From the NCBI GenBank assembly GCA_041488455.1, contig JBGPPG010000019.1, positions 1 through 37,533 of the forward strand: DNA of 37,533 bases, written 5' to 3'. Positions within the stretch are counted from its first letter, which is position 1. Every line of letters begins with the position of its first letter. The notes under the pieces were generated by a model. That model saw only the letters and a list, made by a program, of their open reading frames with translations, was not told where the DNA came from and did not search any database. This DNA is from DASQPE01 sp041488455 (GTDB lineage Bacteria; Gemmatimonadota; Gemmatimonadetes; Gemmatimonadales; GWC2-71-9). Positions 1 to 7,726 of this stretch are shown here, one piece after another. A program made the translations under genes and the position numbers.

Positions 1-2162
1 CCGGCTACTACGGCGCGCCCATCGGCCTCACGCTCAAGGCCGTGCTCCCGGGTGGGATGTGGGGCGCGTCGCAGGTGGTCGTGACACGGGTGCCGGGCGG
101 ACCGACGACCGGCGGCGTGGCCGGCGAGGTGCTCGAGTGGCTCGATCGGCGCGAGGGATCCGCGGCCGTCTCGGCGGTCGCCCGCGGGCTTCGGCGCCCC
201 GTCTGGGACGCGGTGGACCGGCTCGAGCGGGCCGGCATGGTTGCACTCCGGGTGGAGCCTCCGGACACCGAGGCGGACCTGGCGACCGAGCGGCTGCTCG
301 TTCTCGCCGGCGAGCCGCCCTCACTGCTCGAGCGCGAGCGCACATTCAAGCGAAAGGCCCGCCAGCGGGCGCTCTACGAGGCGGTCGAGGGTCTCGGCGG
401 CCGAGCGCCCGTTCGTCACGTTCTGGAGCAGCTCGGATTCGACGCGGCGCTGGTGCGCGCGTTGGTGAAGGGTGGCCTGGCAGGCATCGAGCTGGTCGAG
501 CGGGTGCGGGATCCCTTCGCCGACACGCCGGGGTCACCGCCGCCCGCGACCCTCACGCCGCATCAGGAGTCGGCGCTCTCCGCGATCGGATCGCTCGGGC
601 CCGGTGCCGGCGCGCTGCTCTTCGGTGTCACCGGCAGCGGGAAGACCCTGGTCTATCTCGAGGCGGTCCGGCGGGTGCTGGCTCAGGGACGAGGCGCGAT
701 CGTGCTGGTGCCGGAGATCGGGCTCACGCCGCAGACGGTGAGCCGGCTCCGGGGTGCGTTCGGCGACGACGTGGCCGTCCTGCACAGCGGCCTTTCCGAC
801 GGCGAGCGGGCGGACGCATGGCGCCTCCTGCGGAGGGGCGAGCGGCGGGTTGCCGTGGGCGCCCGCTCCGCGATCTTCGCCCCGGTTCCCGACCTCGGCA
901 TCGTCGTCGTGGACGAAGAGCACGAGGCCAGCTACAAGAATGGCGAGGCGCCTCGCTACCACGCCCGGGACGTCGCCGCGGTGCGTGCCCGGCTCGAGGG
1001 CGCCGTCCTCGTGCTCGGGAGCGCCACGCCCGCGCTCGAGACCATGGCCCGCGCCACCGAGGGAGAGCTCGCGCTGCTCCGCCTGCCGGATCGTGTGGGC
1101 ATGCGGCCGCTCCCGCCGGTCGAGCTGGTGGATCTGCGCACGGCGCAGCAGGTGCCCGACACCGGTCCGGTTCCGTGGTCCGCGCGCCTGGACGACGCCG
1201 TGACGACGGCCCTGGCGCGCCGGGAGCAAGCGCTTCTGCTCCTCAACCGCCGCGGCTGGGCTTCGTTTCTCCAGTGTCCGGACTGCGGGGCGGTCCGGCA
1301 ATGCCCCAACTGTACGGTCTCGCTGACGGTGCACCGGGCACCGGAGATGCTCCGGTGTCACTACTGTGCGCACGAAGAGCCCATGGTGCGGACCTGCCCG
1401 GAGTGCGGCCACACGGTGCAGGAGATGCGCGGCGTGGGGACGCAGCAGCTCGAGCGGCTCCTGGCGGAGCGGTTTCCGGAGGCGCGCGTGTCCCGGATGG
1501 ATCTCGACGCCACCAGCACGAAGTGGTCGCACCAGCGGATTCTCGGCGCGGTCGAGCGTGGGGAGGTGGACCTGCTGGTCGGCACCCAGATGATCGCGAA
1601 GGGGCTCGACTTCCCCAACGTGACCGTGGTCGGGGTCGTGGACGCCGACACCGGCCTCTACCTGCCGGATTTCCGGTCGGCGGAGCGGACGTTTCAGTTG
1701 CTCGCGCAGGTCGGAGGACGGGCGGGTCGCGGACCCAAAGGCGGACGGGTCCTGGTACAGACCCGGAACCCGCGGCACCACGCGCTCACGCATGCGGCCA
1801 GCCACGACGCGGAGGGATTTCTCAAGCAGGAGCTCGAGCTTCGCCGGTCGCCACCGTACCCGCCGGTCGTCGCGCTCGTCAACCTGGTGGTCTCCGGGCC
1901 CGACGAGGTCAGGGTGGGCCGGCGCGCCGCGGAGCTGGCGGAGTGGTGCGCAGCGCTGGTGTCGCGCTATCACCTTGCGCTCGAGGTCCTCGGTCCGGCG
2001 CCGTGCCCGATCGCCCGGATCAAGGAGCGATGGCGCTGGCACGTGCTGCTCAAGGGACCGTCGCAGGCGCTGGGGCGGGTGGTGCGCTACGGCGCGCGCC
2101 GGCTGACGCGCGCGGGCGAGGTTCGGGTCGTCATCGATCGCGATCCGGTAACCGTCCTCTGA
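1..2162 (+). CDS. priA: Primosomal replication helicase PriA, 5'-truncated by window edge
   Basis: PriA is the 3'-to-5' DNA helicase that reloads the replisome at stalled forks. The reading frame is open from base 3 (GYYGAPIGLTLKAVLPGGMW, a typical PriA N-domain stretch), so the start lies outside the window. About 720 residues are present and roughly 100 N-terminal residues are probably missing. Visible motifs are Walker A GVTGSGKT near 625-648, Walker B-type DEEH near 912, and the eight-cysteine zinc-binding insertion between about 1276 and 1410 (CPDC, CPNC, CHYC, CPEC). Helicase motifs follow, including GTQMIAKGLDFPNVT and QVGGRAGRG. The stop is at 2160-2162, and a palindromic hairpin follows immediately. 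Identity is secure. Confidence 0.96.
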   Translation, partial: GYYGAPIGLTLKAVLPGGMWGASQVVVTRVPGGPTTGGVAGEVLEWLDRREGSAAVSAVARGLRRPVWDAVDRLERAGMVALRVEPPDTEADLATERLLVLAGEPPSLLERERTFKRKARQRALYEAVEGLGGRAPVRHVLEQLGFDAALVRALVKGGLAGIELVERVRDPFADTPGSPPPATLTPHQESALSAIGSLGPGAGALLFGVTGSGKTLVYLEAVRRVLAQGRGAIVLVPEIGLTPQTVSRLRGAFGDDVAVLHSGLSDGERADAWRLLRRGERRVAVGARSAIFAPVPDLGIVVVDEEHEASYKNGEAPRYHARDVAAVRARLEGAVLVLGSATPALETMARATEGELALLRLPDRVGMRPLPPVELVDLRTAQQVPDTGPVPWSARLDDAVTTALARREQALLLLNRRGWASFLQCPDCGAVRQCPNCTVSLTVHRAPEMLRCHYCAHEEPMVRTCPECGHTVQEMRGVGTQQLERLLAERFPEARVSRMDLDATSTKWSHQRILGAVERGEVDLLVGTQMIAKGLDFPNVTVVGVVDADTGLYLPDFRSAERTFQLLAQVGGRAGRGPKGGRVLVQTRNPRHHALTHAASHDAEGFLKQELELRRSPPYPPVVALVNLVVSGPDEVRVGRRAAELAEWCAALVSRYHLALEVLGPAPCPIARIKERWRWHVLLKGPSQALGRVVRYGARRLTRAGEVRVVIDRDPVTVL

Positions 2163-2163
2163 C

Positions 2164-2181
2164 GGCTCGAGTCCTCGAGCC
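2164..2181. terminator. Perfect 18-bp palindrome after priA
   Basis: GGCTCGAG-TC-CTCGAGCC begins two bases after the priA stop. It could fold as a 6-7 bp GC-rich stem. No T-run follows, so it is either a weak or factor-assisted terminator for priA, or an operator, since it ends 6 bp before the probable -35 box of the next gene. The sequence does not settle which. Confidence 0.45.
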
Positions 2182-2187
2182 CGCTGC

Positions 2188-2216
2188 TTGAATACCCTCT
2201 CGACGGCGCCTACCTT
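2188..2216 (+). promoter_or_regulatory. Probable sigma70-type promoter for the 2228 operon
   Basis: TTGAAT (2188-2193), a 17-bp spacer, then TACCTT (2211-2216). The predicted transcript start lies about 4-5 nt before the ATG at 2228, so the leader would be almost absent. No Shine-Dalgarno sequence is visible. Confidence 0.55.
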
Positions 2217-2227
2217 TCCGCCTGCCT

Positions 2228-3340
2228 ATGAGCGCCACCGCCGACAAGTCGCAGACGGCCACCTACCAGTCTCCGGACTTCACCAAGCCGCCGTTCGCCG
2301 GCGCGCCCGAGGCACGGTTCGACCCGCTCCCCGCCGACGGCGTGCTCCCGGAAGGGTTCTTCTCGACGTCCAACCTGCCGACCTTCGTCAAGGTCAGCGG
2401 CCGCTGGGTCATGCCGACCCGGCCCCGCATGGACTGCGTGGTCGTGAGGCGGGGGACCGAGCTGGAGACGATCGAGCCGCGTCGCCTCAAGAAGGGCGAC
2501 TACGTCGCCATGGGCGAGGCGGAGGACGGAAGCGCCGGCATCGTCGTGCACGCGGCGGGCTTCCTCGGTGGCAGCCACGGGGCCAACGAGTTCCGCTTCA
2601 TGTCCACCGAGGTGAGCAGAGAGCGCCCGGTGAACTACGAGGAGCTGGCGCGGCGTCTGGTCGAGGAGAAGCGAAGCGGCGGCTATCTCGTGTGGGTCGT
2701 GGGACCGGCGCTGGTGCACTCGCGGGCACGCGCGGATTTCGAGTGGTTCATCGCCCAGGGGTTCGTGCAGGCGGTGCTCGTCGGCAACGCGGTCGCCGTG
2801 CACGACATCGAGGCCGCCATTTTCGGCACGACCCTCGGCATGTCCAACACCGGTGAGCCGACCGAGGGCGGGCACGGGCTCCACATGCGCGCCATCAATC
2901 GCGTGCGCGCGGCGGGCTCGATCGAGCAGGCCGTCCGCTCCGGGCTGATCACGACCGGCATCATGCACGCGCTCGTCACTCACGGCGTTCCCTTCATTCT
3001 CGCGGGGTCGATCCGCGACGACGGGCCGCTTCCCGGCGTCCTGAGCGACACGCTCGCCGCGCAGGACGCGATGCGGGAGTACACCGTCAAGGCGACCGGC
3101 GCGATCTTCATCGCGACCGCTCTTCACGCGATCGCGGTCGGCAACATGCTGCCCGCGTTTCACACCCGCTACGGGGCTCCGGCGCCGCTCATGACCATCT
3201 GCGTGGACCAGACGGAGTTCGTCGTCAACAAGCTCAAGGATCGGGGCACGCATCAGGCGTACGGCGTCGTGACCAACGCACAGGATTTCATGCACGTCCT
3301 GCGATTCTACGTCGAGCGATGGGCAGCGGAATCGGTCTGA
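2228..3340 (+). CDS. TIGR00300 / LOR-SDH family protein, ornithine cyclodeaminase-like
   Basis: The 370-residue protein matches the TIGR00300 family by pattern. The N-terminal region (about 36-100) carries LPEGFFSTSNLPTFVKVSGRW and RMDCVVV, and the C-terminal part carries the nucleotide-binding-like AVLVGNAVAVHDIEAAIFGTT and HGLHMRAINRVR. Family members include the archaeal NAD-dependent ornithine cyclodeaminase (ornithine to proline plus ammonia) and the C-terminal domain of cyanobacterial ArgZ/AgrE, so an ornithine-to-proline activity is the best guess. The activity is inferred and not shown by the sequence. The ATG at 2228 sits just after a probable promoter. Its 3' end overlaps the next gene by 22 bp, and it appears to lead an operon ending with fur and ccdA. 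Confidence 0.82.
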   Translation: MSATADKSQTATYQSPDFTKPPFAGAPEARFDPLPADGVLPEGFFSTSNLPTFVKVSGRWVMPTRPRMDCVVVRRGTELETIEPRRLKKGDYVAMGEAEDGSAGIVVHAAGFLGGSHGANEFRFMSTEVSRERPVNYEELARRLVEEKRSGGYLVWVVGPALVHSRARADFEWFIAQGFVQAVLVGNAVAVHDIEAAIFGTTLGMSNTGEPTEGGHGLHMRAINRVRAAGSIEQAVRSGLITTGIMHALVTHGVPFILAGSIRDDGPLPGVLSDTLAAQDAMREYTVKATGAIFIATALHAIAVGNMLPAFHTRYGAPAPLMTICVDQTEFVVNKLKDRGTHQAYGVVTNAQDFMHVLRFYVERWAAESV

Positions 3341-3723
3341 ACCGCCCCGCCGAGGCACCCGGCGTCGGGCTCGGCTGGAGCCGCCTGGCCGAGGAGGTGG
3401 CGAAGCTCCTCCCCCGCGAGGAGATCGACGGAGTGTGGGCCTTCCCGAACCTCCGGCGCGACGGCCGCGAGTGGGGCACGGCGGTCGTATCCCGCGTCGA
3501 GGGAGACCGGCGCCGGATTTACACCGCCCGCTACCAGCTGGTGCTGAAGGGCAAGGAGCGGGGACAGTTCGAGGCGGCCGTGGAAGAGGTCGGGAGCGGA
3601 TCCATCGATACGCTCGCGGAGCTGCTCCACGAGGTCCACAAGCGCACGGATGACGAGCACCCGCCCGTTCCGGTCGCGCTCGCCGACTGGTTCCCGGGCC
3701 CGACCGATGGCGCGGCTCGCTAG
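3319..3723 (+). CDS. Conserved-looking hypothetical protein between OCD-like gene and fur
   Basis: The frame encodes 134 residues with normal codon bias and an acidic/basic soluble composition. I recognise no family. The middle (WAFPNLRRDGREWGTAVVSRVEGDRRRIYTARYQLV written in shorter units: WAFPNLRRDGREWGTAVV, then RRRIYTARYQLVLKG) looks like an antiparallel beta region. The tail HPPVPVALADWFPGP is proline-rich. The start shown overlaps the upstream gene by 22 bp; a later start is possible but no other ATG precedes the folded-looking part. Its end overlaps the fur start by 17 bp, which argues for translational coupling. There are no signal peptide or membrane segments. Confidence 0.7.
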   Translation: MGSGIGLNRPAEAPGVGLGWSRLAEEVAKLLPREEIDGVWAFPNLRRDGREWGTAVVSRVEGDRRRIYTARYQLVLKGKERGQFEAAVEEVGSGSIDTLAELLHEVHKRTDDEHPPVPVALADWFPGPTDGAAR

Positions 3724-4189
3724 GGGCGAGGGCGCGGCCCTTCTCGAACGCTTCCGCCGCCACCTCCGCGATCGTCACCTTCCCGTCACTCGCCAGCGGG
3801 ACCTCATCGCCCAGACCGTCCTGACCTCCGACGAGCACCTCTCCGTCGACGCGATCCAGAAGCAGCTGAAGGAGCTGGGCGAGCGCGTCGGTACCGCCAC
3901 AGTCTACCGCACGCTCGATGTGCTCGTCCGCAGCGGGCTGGTCCGCGCCCACGACTTCGGCGAGGGCTTCAAGCGCTACGAGCCGATGCCGCAGCAGGCG
4001 CACCACGAGCACCTCATCTGCCTCCGGTGCGGCCGCGTGGTCGAGTTCCAGAACGAGCGGCTCGAGCGGATGCTCCCGATCATCGCCGACGAGCATGCCT
4101 TCCAGCACCAGCGGCACCGGGTCGAGATCTACGGCCTCTGCCGTGAATGCCGCCACCGCGACCTGGGCTCGCTCGGGGAAGAGGCGTGA
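3707..4189 (+). CDS. fur: Fur-family metalloregulator
   Basis: A 160-residue Fur/Zur/PerR-type repressor. The N-terminal winged helix includes LPVTRQRDLIAQ, HLSVDAIQKQLKE and RVGTATVYRTLDVLVRSGLV. The C-terminal metal-binding domain has HHEHLICLRCGRVVEF and a second CREC pair near the C-terminus, the expected structural zinc site. The longer frame from 3650 would add an arginine/proline-rich stretch that overlaps the upstream gene, so the ATG at 3707 (17-bp overlap) was chosen. The stop overlaps the next start (GTGA at 4186). Which metal or peroxide signal it senses cannot be read from the sequence. Confidence 0.93.
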   Translation: MARLARGEGAALLERFRRHLRDRHLPVTRQRDLIAQTVLTSDEHLSVDAIQKQLKELGERVGTATVYRTLDVLVRSGLVRAHDFGEGFKRYEPMPQQAHHEHLICLRCGRVVEFQNERLERMLPIIADEHAFQHQRHRVEIYGLCRECRHRDLGSLGEEA

Positions 4190-4914
4190 GCGAGCCGGCC
4201 GGGCTCGGACTCTTCGTCGCCTTCGCCGCGGGTCTCCTGAGCTTCCTCTCGCCCTGCGTCCTGCCGCTGGTGCCGTCCTACGTCGGGTTTCTCACCGGGA
4301 TGACTCTCACGGAAATGAGCGGGCGCCGGCGCATCGCGGTGGTCCACGCGCTGCTCTTCGTGGCCGGATTCTCGCTCGTGTTCATTCTTCTCGGAGCCAG
4401 TGCCACGGCCCTCGGCAGCGCCCTCAGGTACTACCAGACCTGGATCGCGCGGGTCGGTGGTGTCCTCGTAATCCTGTTCGGGCTGCTGTGTCTCGGGATG
4501 GTGAAGGTGGGGTTTCTCGAGCAGGAGCGGCGCTTCCAGCTCCAGAACAAGCCGGTGGGGTACCTCGGGTCGGCGCTCGTGGGGATCGCGTTCGGCGCCG
4601 GATGGACCCCGTGTATCGGACCCGTCCTCGGCGCCATCCTGACCCTGGCCGCCACGACCGAAAGCGTCACCCGCGGCATGCTGCTCCTGGGCGTCTACTC
4701 GGCGGGGCTGGCCGTGCCCTTCCTGGTCGCGGCGGTCGCGGTCGAGTCCTTCCTCGACTGGTTCCAACAGTTCCGCCGGTTTCTGCCGTGGGTCATGCGG
4801 GTGAGTGGGGTGCTGCTGATCGTCGTCGGCGTGCTCATGGCGACTGGGCAGTTCACGCGGCTGGCGGGCTGGCTACAGGGGCTGACGCCGGCCTTTATTC
4901 GGAATCAGATCTGA
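4186..4914 (+). CDS. ccdA: CcdA-type cytochrome c biogenesis / thiol electron transporter
   Basis: A 242-residue membrane protein of the CcdA/DsbD-core family that moves electrons from cytoplasmic thioredoxin to periplasmic thiol partners. The two hallmark cysteines lie in LSFLSPCVLPLVPSY (first membrane segment) and GAGWTPCIGPVLG (fourth segment). About six hydrophobic segments are visible. The GTG at 4186 was chosen because it overlaps the fur TGA as GTGA; upstream codons are arginine/proline-rich and unlike a CcdA N-terminus. It is the last gene of the 2228 operon and converges with the ABC transporter, sharing a 10-bp palindrome that holds both stop codons. Confidence 0.9.
   Translation: MSEPAGLGLFVAFAAGLLSFLSPCVLPLVPSYVGFLTGMTLTEMSGRRRIAVVHALLFVAGFSLVFILLGASATALGSALRYYQTWIARVGGVLVILFGLLCLGMVKVGFLEQERRFQLQNKPVGYLGSALVGIAFGAGWTPCIGPVLGAILTLAATTESVTRGMLLLGVYSAGLAVPFLVAAVAVESFLDWFQQFRRFLPWVMRVSGVLLIVVGVLMATGQFTRLAGWLQGLTPAFIRNQI
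4905..4914. other. 10-bp palindrome containing both convergent stop codons
   Basis: TCAGATCTGA is a perfect palindrome. Its last three bases are the ccdA TGA and its first three are the reverse complement of the ABC transporter TGA, so the two genes overlap by exactly this palindrome. Confidence 0.9.
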
Positions 4915-6677
4915 GGCTCCTTCTCACTTCTCACTTCCTCCAGCTCCTCCTCCAGCTGCTGCCGCCGGAGCAGCTCCCAGTAGCGTCCGCCGCGCGCGAC
5001 CAACGTCTCGTGCGTCCCCTGCTCGGCCACCCGACCGCGGTCCAGCACGAGGATCCAATCGGCCTCCCGCACCGCGGTGAGCCGATGGGAGACGATCACG
5101 CTGGTGCGACCCGCCAGTGCGTCCCGGAGGCCGGCGAGGATCTTGGTCTCGGTTTGTGCGTCCACGGCGCTCAGCGCGTCGTCCAGCACGAAGATGGGCG
5201 GGTTCTGGGCGAGGGCGCGGGCGATCGCCGCTCGCTGCTTCTGGCCGCCCGACAGGTTGATGCCCCGCTCGCCGAGCATCGTATCGAAGCCGCGGGGGAG
5301 GACCGTCAGGGCCTCGCTGAGCTGGGAGGTCTCCGCGACCCGCTCGAGCCGCCCGTCGTCGGGCGCGCCGAGCAGCACGTTCTCCCGGAGGGTGGCGCTG
5401 AAGAGGAAGGTTTCCTGCGGCACGAAGCCGACCGCGTGGTGCAGCTCCTCCAGCGACAGTCGCCGGATGTCCACGCCGTCGATGAGGACCCGTCCGCGGT
5501 CGGGGTCGTACGTCCGTACGAGGAGATCCACCAGGGTTGTTTTGCCCGCGCCCGTGGCTCCCACGATCGCCAGGGAGCGGCCCGGCGCCAGCGAGAACGA
5601 CACGTCCTCGAGCACCCACCCGCGCTCAGGGGCGTTCGGGTAACGGAACCAGACATTCTCCACCGCGAGCGCACGGGCACCGGTGGCCGGAGGAAGCCCG
5701 GCCGGGGCGTCGGGCGATACGATCGCTGGACGCTCGCGCAGCACCTGATTGATACGGGCCATGGCGGCCGACCCGCGCTGCACCAGGTTGATCGCCCAGC
5801 CGAGCGCGATCATCGGCCAGACCAGCATGGCGAGGTAGACGCCGAACGCCACGAACGCGCCCACGCTCACCACGCCGCCCACGACGAGACGCCCACCGAC
5901 GTACAGGATCGCCGCCGCGCCGAGGCCGCCGAACAGGGAGAGCACCGGGTAGAAAACGCCCTGGACCTTGGCGAGGGACAGGTTTCGCTCCTGATACTGA
6001 GCGTTCAGGCCGCGGAAGGCAGCGGCCTCCGCCGTTTCCTGGCGGTAGGCGCGCACCACGCGTACGCCGGAAAGGTTCTCGTGGACGAAGTTGGTGAGCT
6101 CGCCGAACTGGTTTTGAATCTCGAGCGTACGGCGGTGAATCATCTGCCCCAGCGAGACCATGGCGACCGGAAGAGCCACCAGCGGCAGGAGCGCGAGGCC
6201 CGTGAGCAGTGGACTAATGTGGACCATGGCTGGAACGATGAGGGCTGCCCTGATTATTGTATCGACTAGGTACATCAGGGCCGGTCCGGCCACCATGCGC
6301 ACGGCGAGCAGGTCGTTCGTCGCCCGGGCCATGACGTCGCCCGTCGCAAACCGGTCGTAGAACGCCGCGGACATCCTCTGGAGATGCTCGTAGAGGACGT
6401 TGCGGAGATCGTACTCGATTCGACGGCTCACACTGTTCAGAATGTCGCGCATGAAATACCGCGCCACGCCGCCGATCAGTGCCACGCCCACCAGCAGCAG
6501 CGCGAACCGCCCTACGTCGGCCAACGGCGCGGCCGAGCGCAGGGCATCGATCCCCCGCTCGAGATAGCGGGGTCCGAGGACGTTGAAGAAGTTGGAGACC
6601 ACGACCATGGCCATGCCGGCGGCAAAGGTGCCGCGGTACGACCGCATGAAGGGCAACAGGGCCCTCAGCTCGCGCAT
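4905..6677 (-). CDS. ABC transporter, fused permease and ATPase (exporter half-transporter)
   Basis: The 590-residue protein has the MdlB/MsbA-like order. A six-helix type I exporter membrane domain covers about residues 10-310, followed by a nucleotide-binding domain. The ATPase shows Walker A GATGAGKT (about 374), signature LSGGQ (about 473), Walker B FVLDDALSAVD (about 495) and the switch histidine in IVSHR (about 530). It would work as a homodimer or with another half. The substrate (lipid, drug or peptide) cannot be told. The last residues, EEVRSEKEPQI, are encoded through GTGAGAA heptamers of the repeat module, so the tail is unlikely to be conserved. Confidence 0.92.
   Translation of the reverse strand: MRELRALLPFMRSYRGTFAAGMAMVVVSNFFNVLGPRYLERGIDALRSAAPLADVGRFALLLVGVALIGGVARYFMRDILNSVSRRIEYDLRNVLYEHLQRMSAAFYDRFATGDVMARATNDLLAVRMVAGPALMYLVDTIIRAALIVPAMVHISPLLTGLALLPLVALPVAMVSLGQMIHRRTLEIQNQFGELTNFVHENLSGVRVVRAYRQETAEAAAFRGLNAQYQERNLSLAKVQGVFYPVLSLFGGLGAAAILYVGGRLVVGGVVSVGAFVAFGVYLAMLVWPMIALGWAINLVQRGSAAMARINQVLRERPAIVSPDAPAGLPPATGARALAVENVWFRYPNAPERGWVLEDVSFSLAPGRSLAIVGATGAGKTTLVDLLVRTYDPDRGRVLIDGVDIRRLSLEELHHAVGFVPQETFLFSATLRENVLLGAPDDGRLERVAETSQLSEALTVLPRGFDTMLGERGINLSGGQKQRAAIARALAQNPPIFVLDDALSAVDAQTETKILAGLRDALAGRTSVIVSHRLTAVREADWILVLDRGRVAEQGTHETLVARGGRYWELLRRQQLEEELEEVRSEKEPQI
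4915..4935. repeat. Half copy of the GTGAGAA heptamer module
   Basis: GGCTCC is followed by TTCTCAC TTCTCAC TT, the same heptamer and GC core found in the large hairpin at 7583-7680, but with only one arm. On the minus strand the units are coding and give the VRSEK part of the ABC transporter C-terminus. On the plus strand it lies directly after the ccdA stop. Confidence 0.6.
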
Positions 6678-6685
6678 AGGGCTGC

Positions 6686-6714
6686 AATGTCACCGCATCC
6701 GGAAACCCCGGCAA
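6686..6714 (-). promoter_or_regulatory. Possible promoter of the ABC transporter
   Basis: Read on the minus strand: TTGCCG (6714-6709), a 17-bp spacer, GACATT (6691-6686), then 8 bp to the ATG at 6677. The -10 match is weak. If correct, the transcript would be nearly leaderless. Confidence 0.35.
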
Positions 6715-6740
6715 GTCACGTCATAGTGGAGGAATTGGGA

Positions 6741-7586
6741 ATGAAGACGACCATGCTCATCGCGCTGGCCGCGCTCGCTGTCGGAGCGTGTGGCCGGGGC
6801 GAGTCGAAGCAGGCGGTGGCCAGCGCGGACAGCCTGAGCCGCGATCTGCAGCTCGCTCCGGTTGATACGTCCAAGCCGATCAACGACCAGCCATCGGCCA
6901 CGCCGGCCCCGGAGCCGGAGGCCGCACCCGCACCCGCACCCAAGCCCACGGCGGCCGCCCCGAAGCCGAAGCCCAAGCCGAGGCCGGCCGCTCCGGCCCC
7001 CGACGCGTCGACAGCGCCCGCGCCGGCCGCGGCACCAGCCCCGGGTCCGGCCCCCACCCCGCTCGTAGCGCCGGCGGGAACGGCGGTCACGGCGACGATG
7101 AACGATTCGATCAGCTCGCGGAAGAACAAGGTCGGTGACGTGGTGACCGCCCGTGTCGCCGCCGACGTGAAGGACGCGCAGGGCCGAGTCGTCGTGCCCG
7201 CGGGCTCCACCATCACGCTCAAGGTCACGGCCATCCACGAGTCGGAGAACAAGAGCGACAACGCCGGCACACTCACGCTCGCCACACAGGACGTCTCGAT
7301 CAACGGCAGGACCTACGCGCTCGACGCGTCGATCGACAACGTCGCGAGGGAGCTCGTCGGTCGGAAGACCAACGCGGGCGACATCGCCAAGGTCGGTGCC
7401 GGGACCGGGATCGGCGCGATCGTGGGCCGGGTCATCGGCGGCAGCACCAAGGGCGCCATCATCGGCGGCGTGCTCGGCGGCGCGGTCGGCGCCCAGCGGG
7501 CCGTCGAGACCAAGGATCGCGATGTCGTGGTGCCCGCCGGAAGCAGCGTGGCGCTGACGCTCCGCCAGCCCCTGCAACCCCAGTGA
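6741..7586 (+). CDS. Proline/alanine-rich glycine-zipper lipoprotein
   Basis: A 281-residue exported protein. The N-terminus is a lipoprotein signal peptide with lipobox LAVGAC. A long low-complexity linker rich in Ala, Pro and Lys follows (about residues 45-110). Next comes a folded region with the phrases GTAVTATMNDSISSRKNKVGD and VPAGSTITLKVTAI, then a glycine-zipper stretch (GAGTGIGAIVGRVIGG, GAIIGGVLGGAVGA). The glycine zipper suggests outer-membrane insertion or oligomerisation. No enzymatic function is evident. GGAGGA at 6728-6733, 7 bp before the ATG, supports this start over the longer open frame from 6384, which is antisense to the ABC gene. Confidence 0.8.
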   Translation: MKTTMLIALAALAVGACGRGESKQAVASADSLSRDLQLAPVDTSKPINDQPSATPAPEPEAAPAPAPKPTAAAPKPKPKPRPAAPAPDASTAPAPAAAPAPGPAPTPLVAPAGTAVTATMNDSISSRKNKVGDVVTARVAADVKDAQGRVVVPAGSTITLKVTAIHESENKSDNAGTLTLATQDVSINGRTYALDASIDNVARELVGRKTNAGDIAKVGAGTGIGAIVGRVIGGSTKGAIIGGVLGGAVGAQRAVETKDRDVVVPAGSSVALTLRQPLQPQ

Positions 7587-7680
7587 CAAGTGAGAAGTAA
7601 GAGGTGAGAAGTGAGAAGGGGGCTCCGGTTGCACAAGGAGCCCCCTTCTCCCTTCTTACTTCTCGCTACTCAGTTCTCAC
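7583..7680. terminator. Long heptamer-built inverted repeat (GTGAGAA family)
   Basis: Two 44-bp arms (7583-7626 and 7637-7680) flank a 10-nt loop. Each arm is five 7-bp units resembling GTGAGAA plus the perfect 9-bp core GGGGGCTCC; 37 of 44 positions pair. The stop codon of the upstream lipoprotein (7584-7586) lies in the first unit. Read in either direction, a GC-rich core hairpin is followed by a pyrimidine-rich tract, as expected of a bidirectional terminator. There is no pure U-run. Confidence 0.7.
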
Positions 7681-7689
7681 TGTGGTCCC

Positions 7690-7719
7690 TTGCTTCCCTC
7701 CCGCTCGCTGGCTTCAATT
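7690..7719 (+). promoter_or_regulatory. Probable murQ promoter
   Basis: TTGCTT (7690-7695), an 18-bp spacer, TCAATT (7714-7719), then 7 bp to the ATG at 7727. No Shine-Dalgarno sequence is visible, consistent with a leaderless or near-leaderless mRNA. Confidence 0.4.
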
Positions 7720-7726
7720 CTCCCGC

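Noticed and set aside
2210..4156. A 648-residue minus-strand frame opposite the 2228 operon
   Set aside because: It is arginine/histidine/proline-rich antisense sequence with no recognisable domains, opposite three well-supported genes.
7583..7680. A CRISPR array
   Set aside because: Units are 7 bp, contiguous, without spacers, and arranged as an inverted repeat; no cas genes are near.
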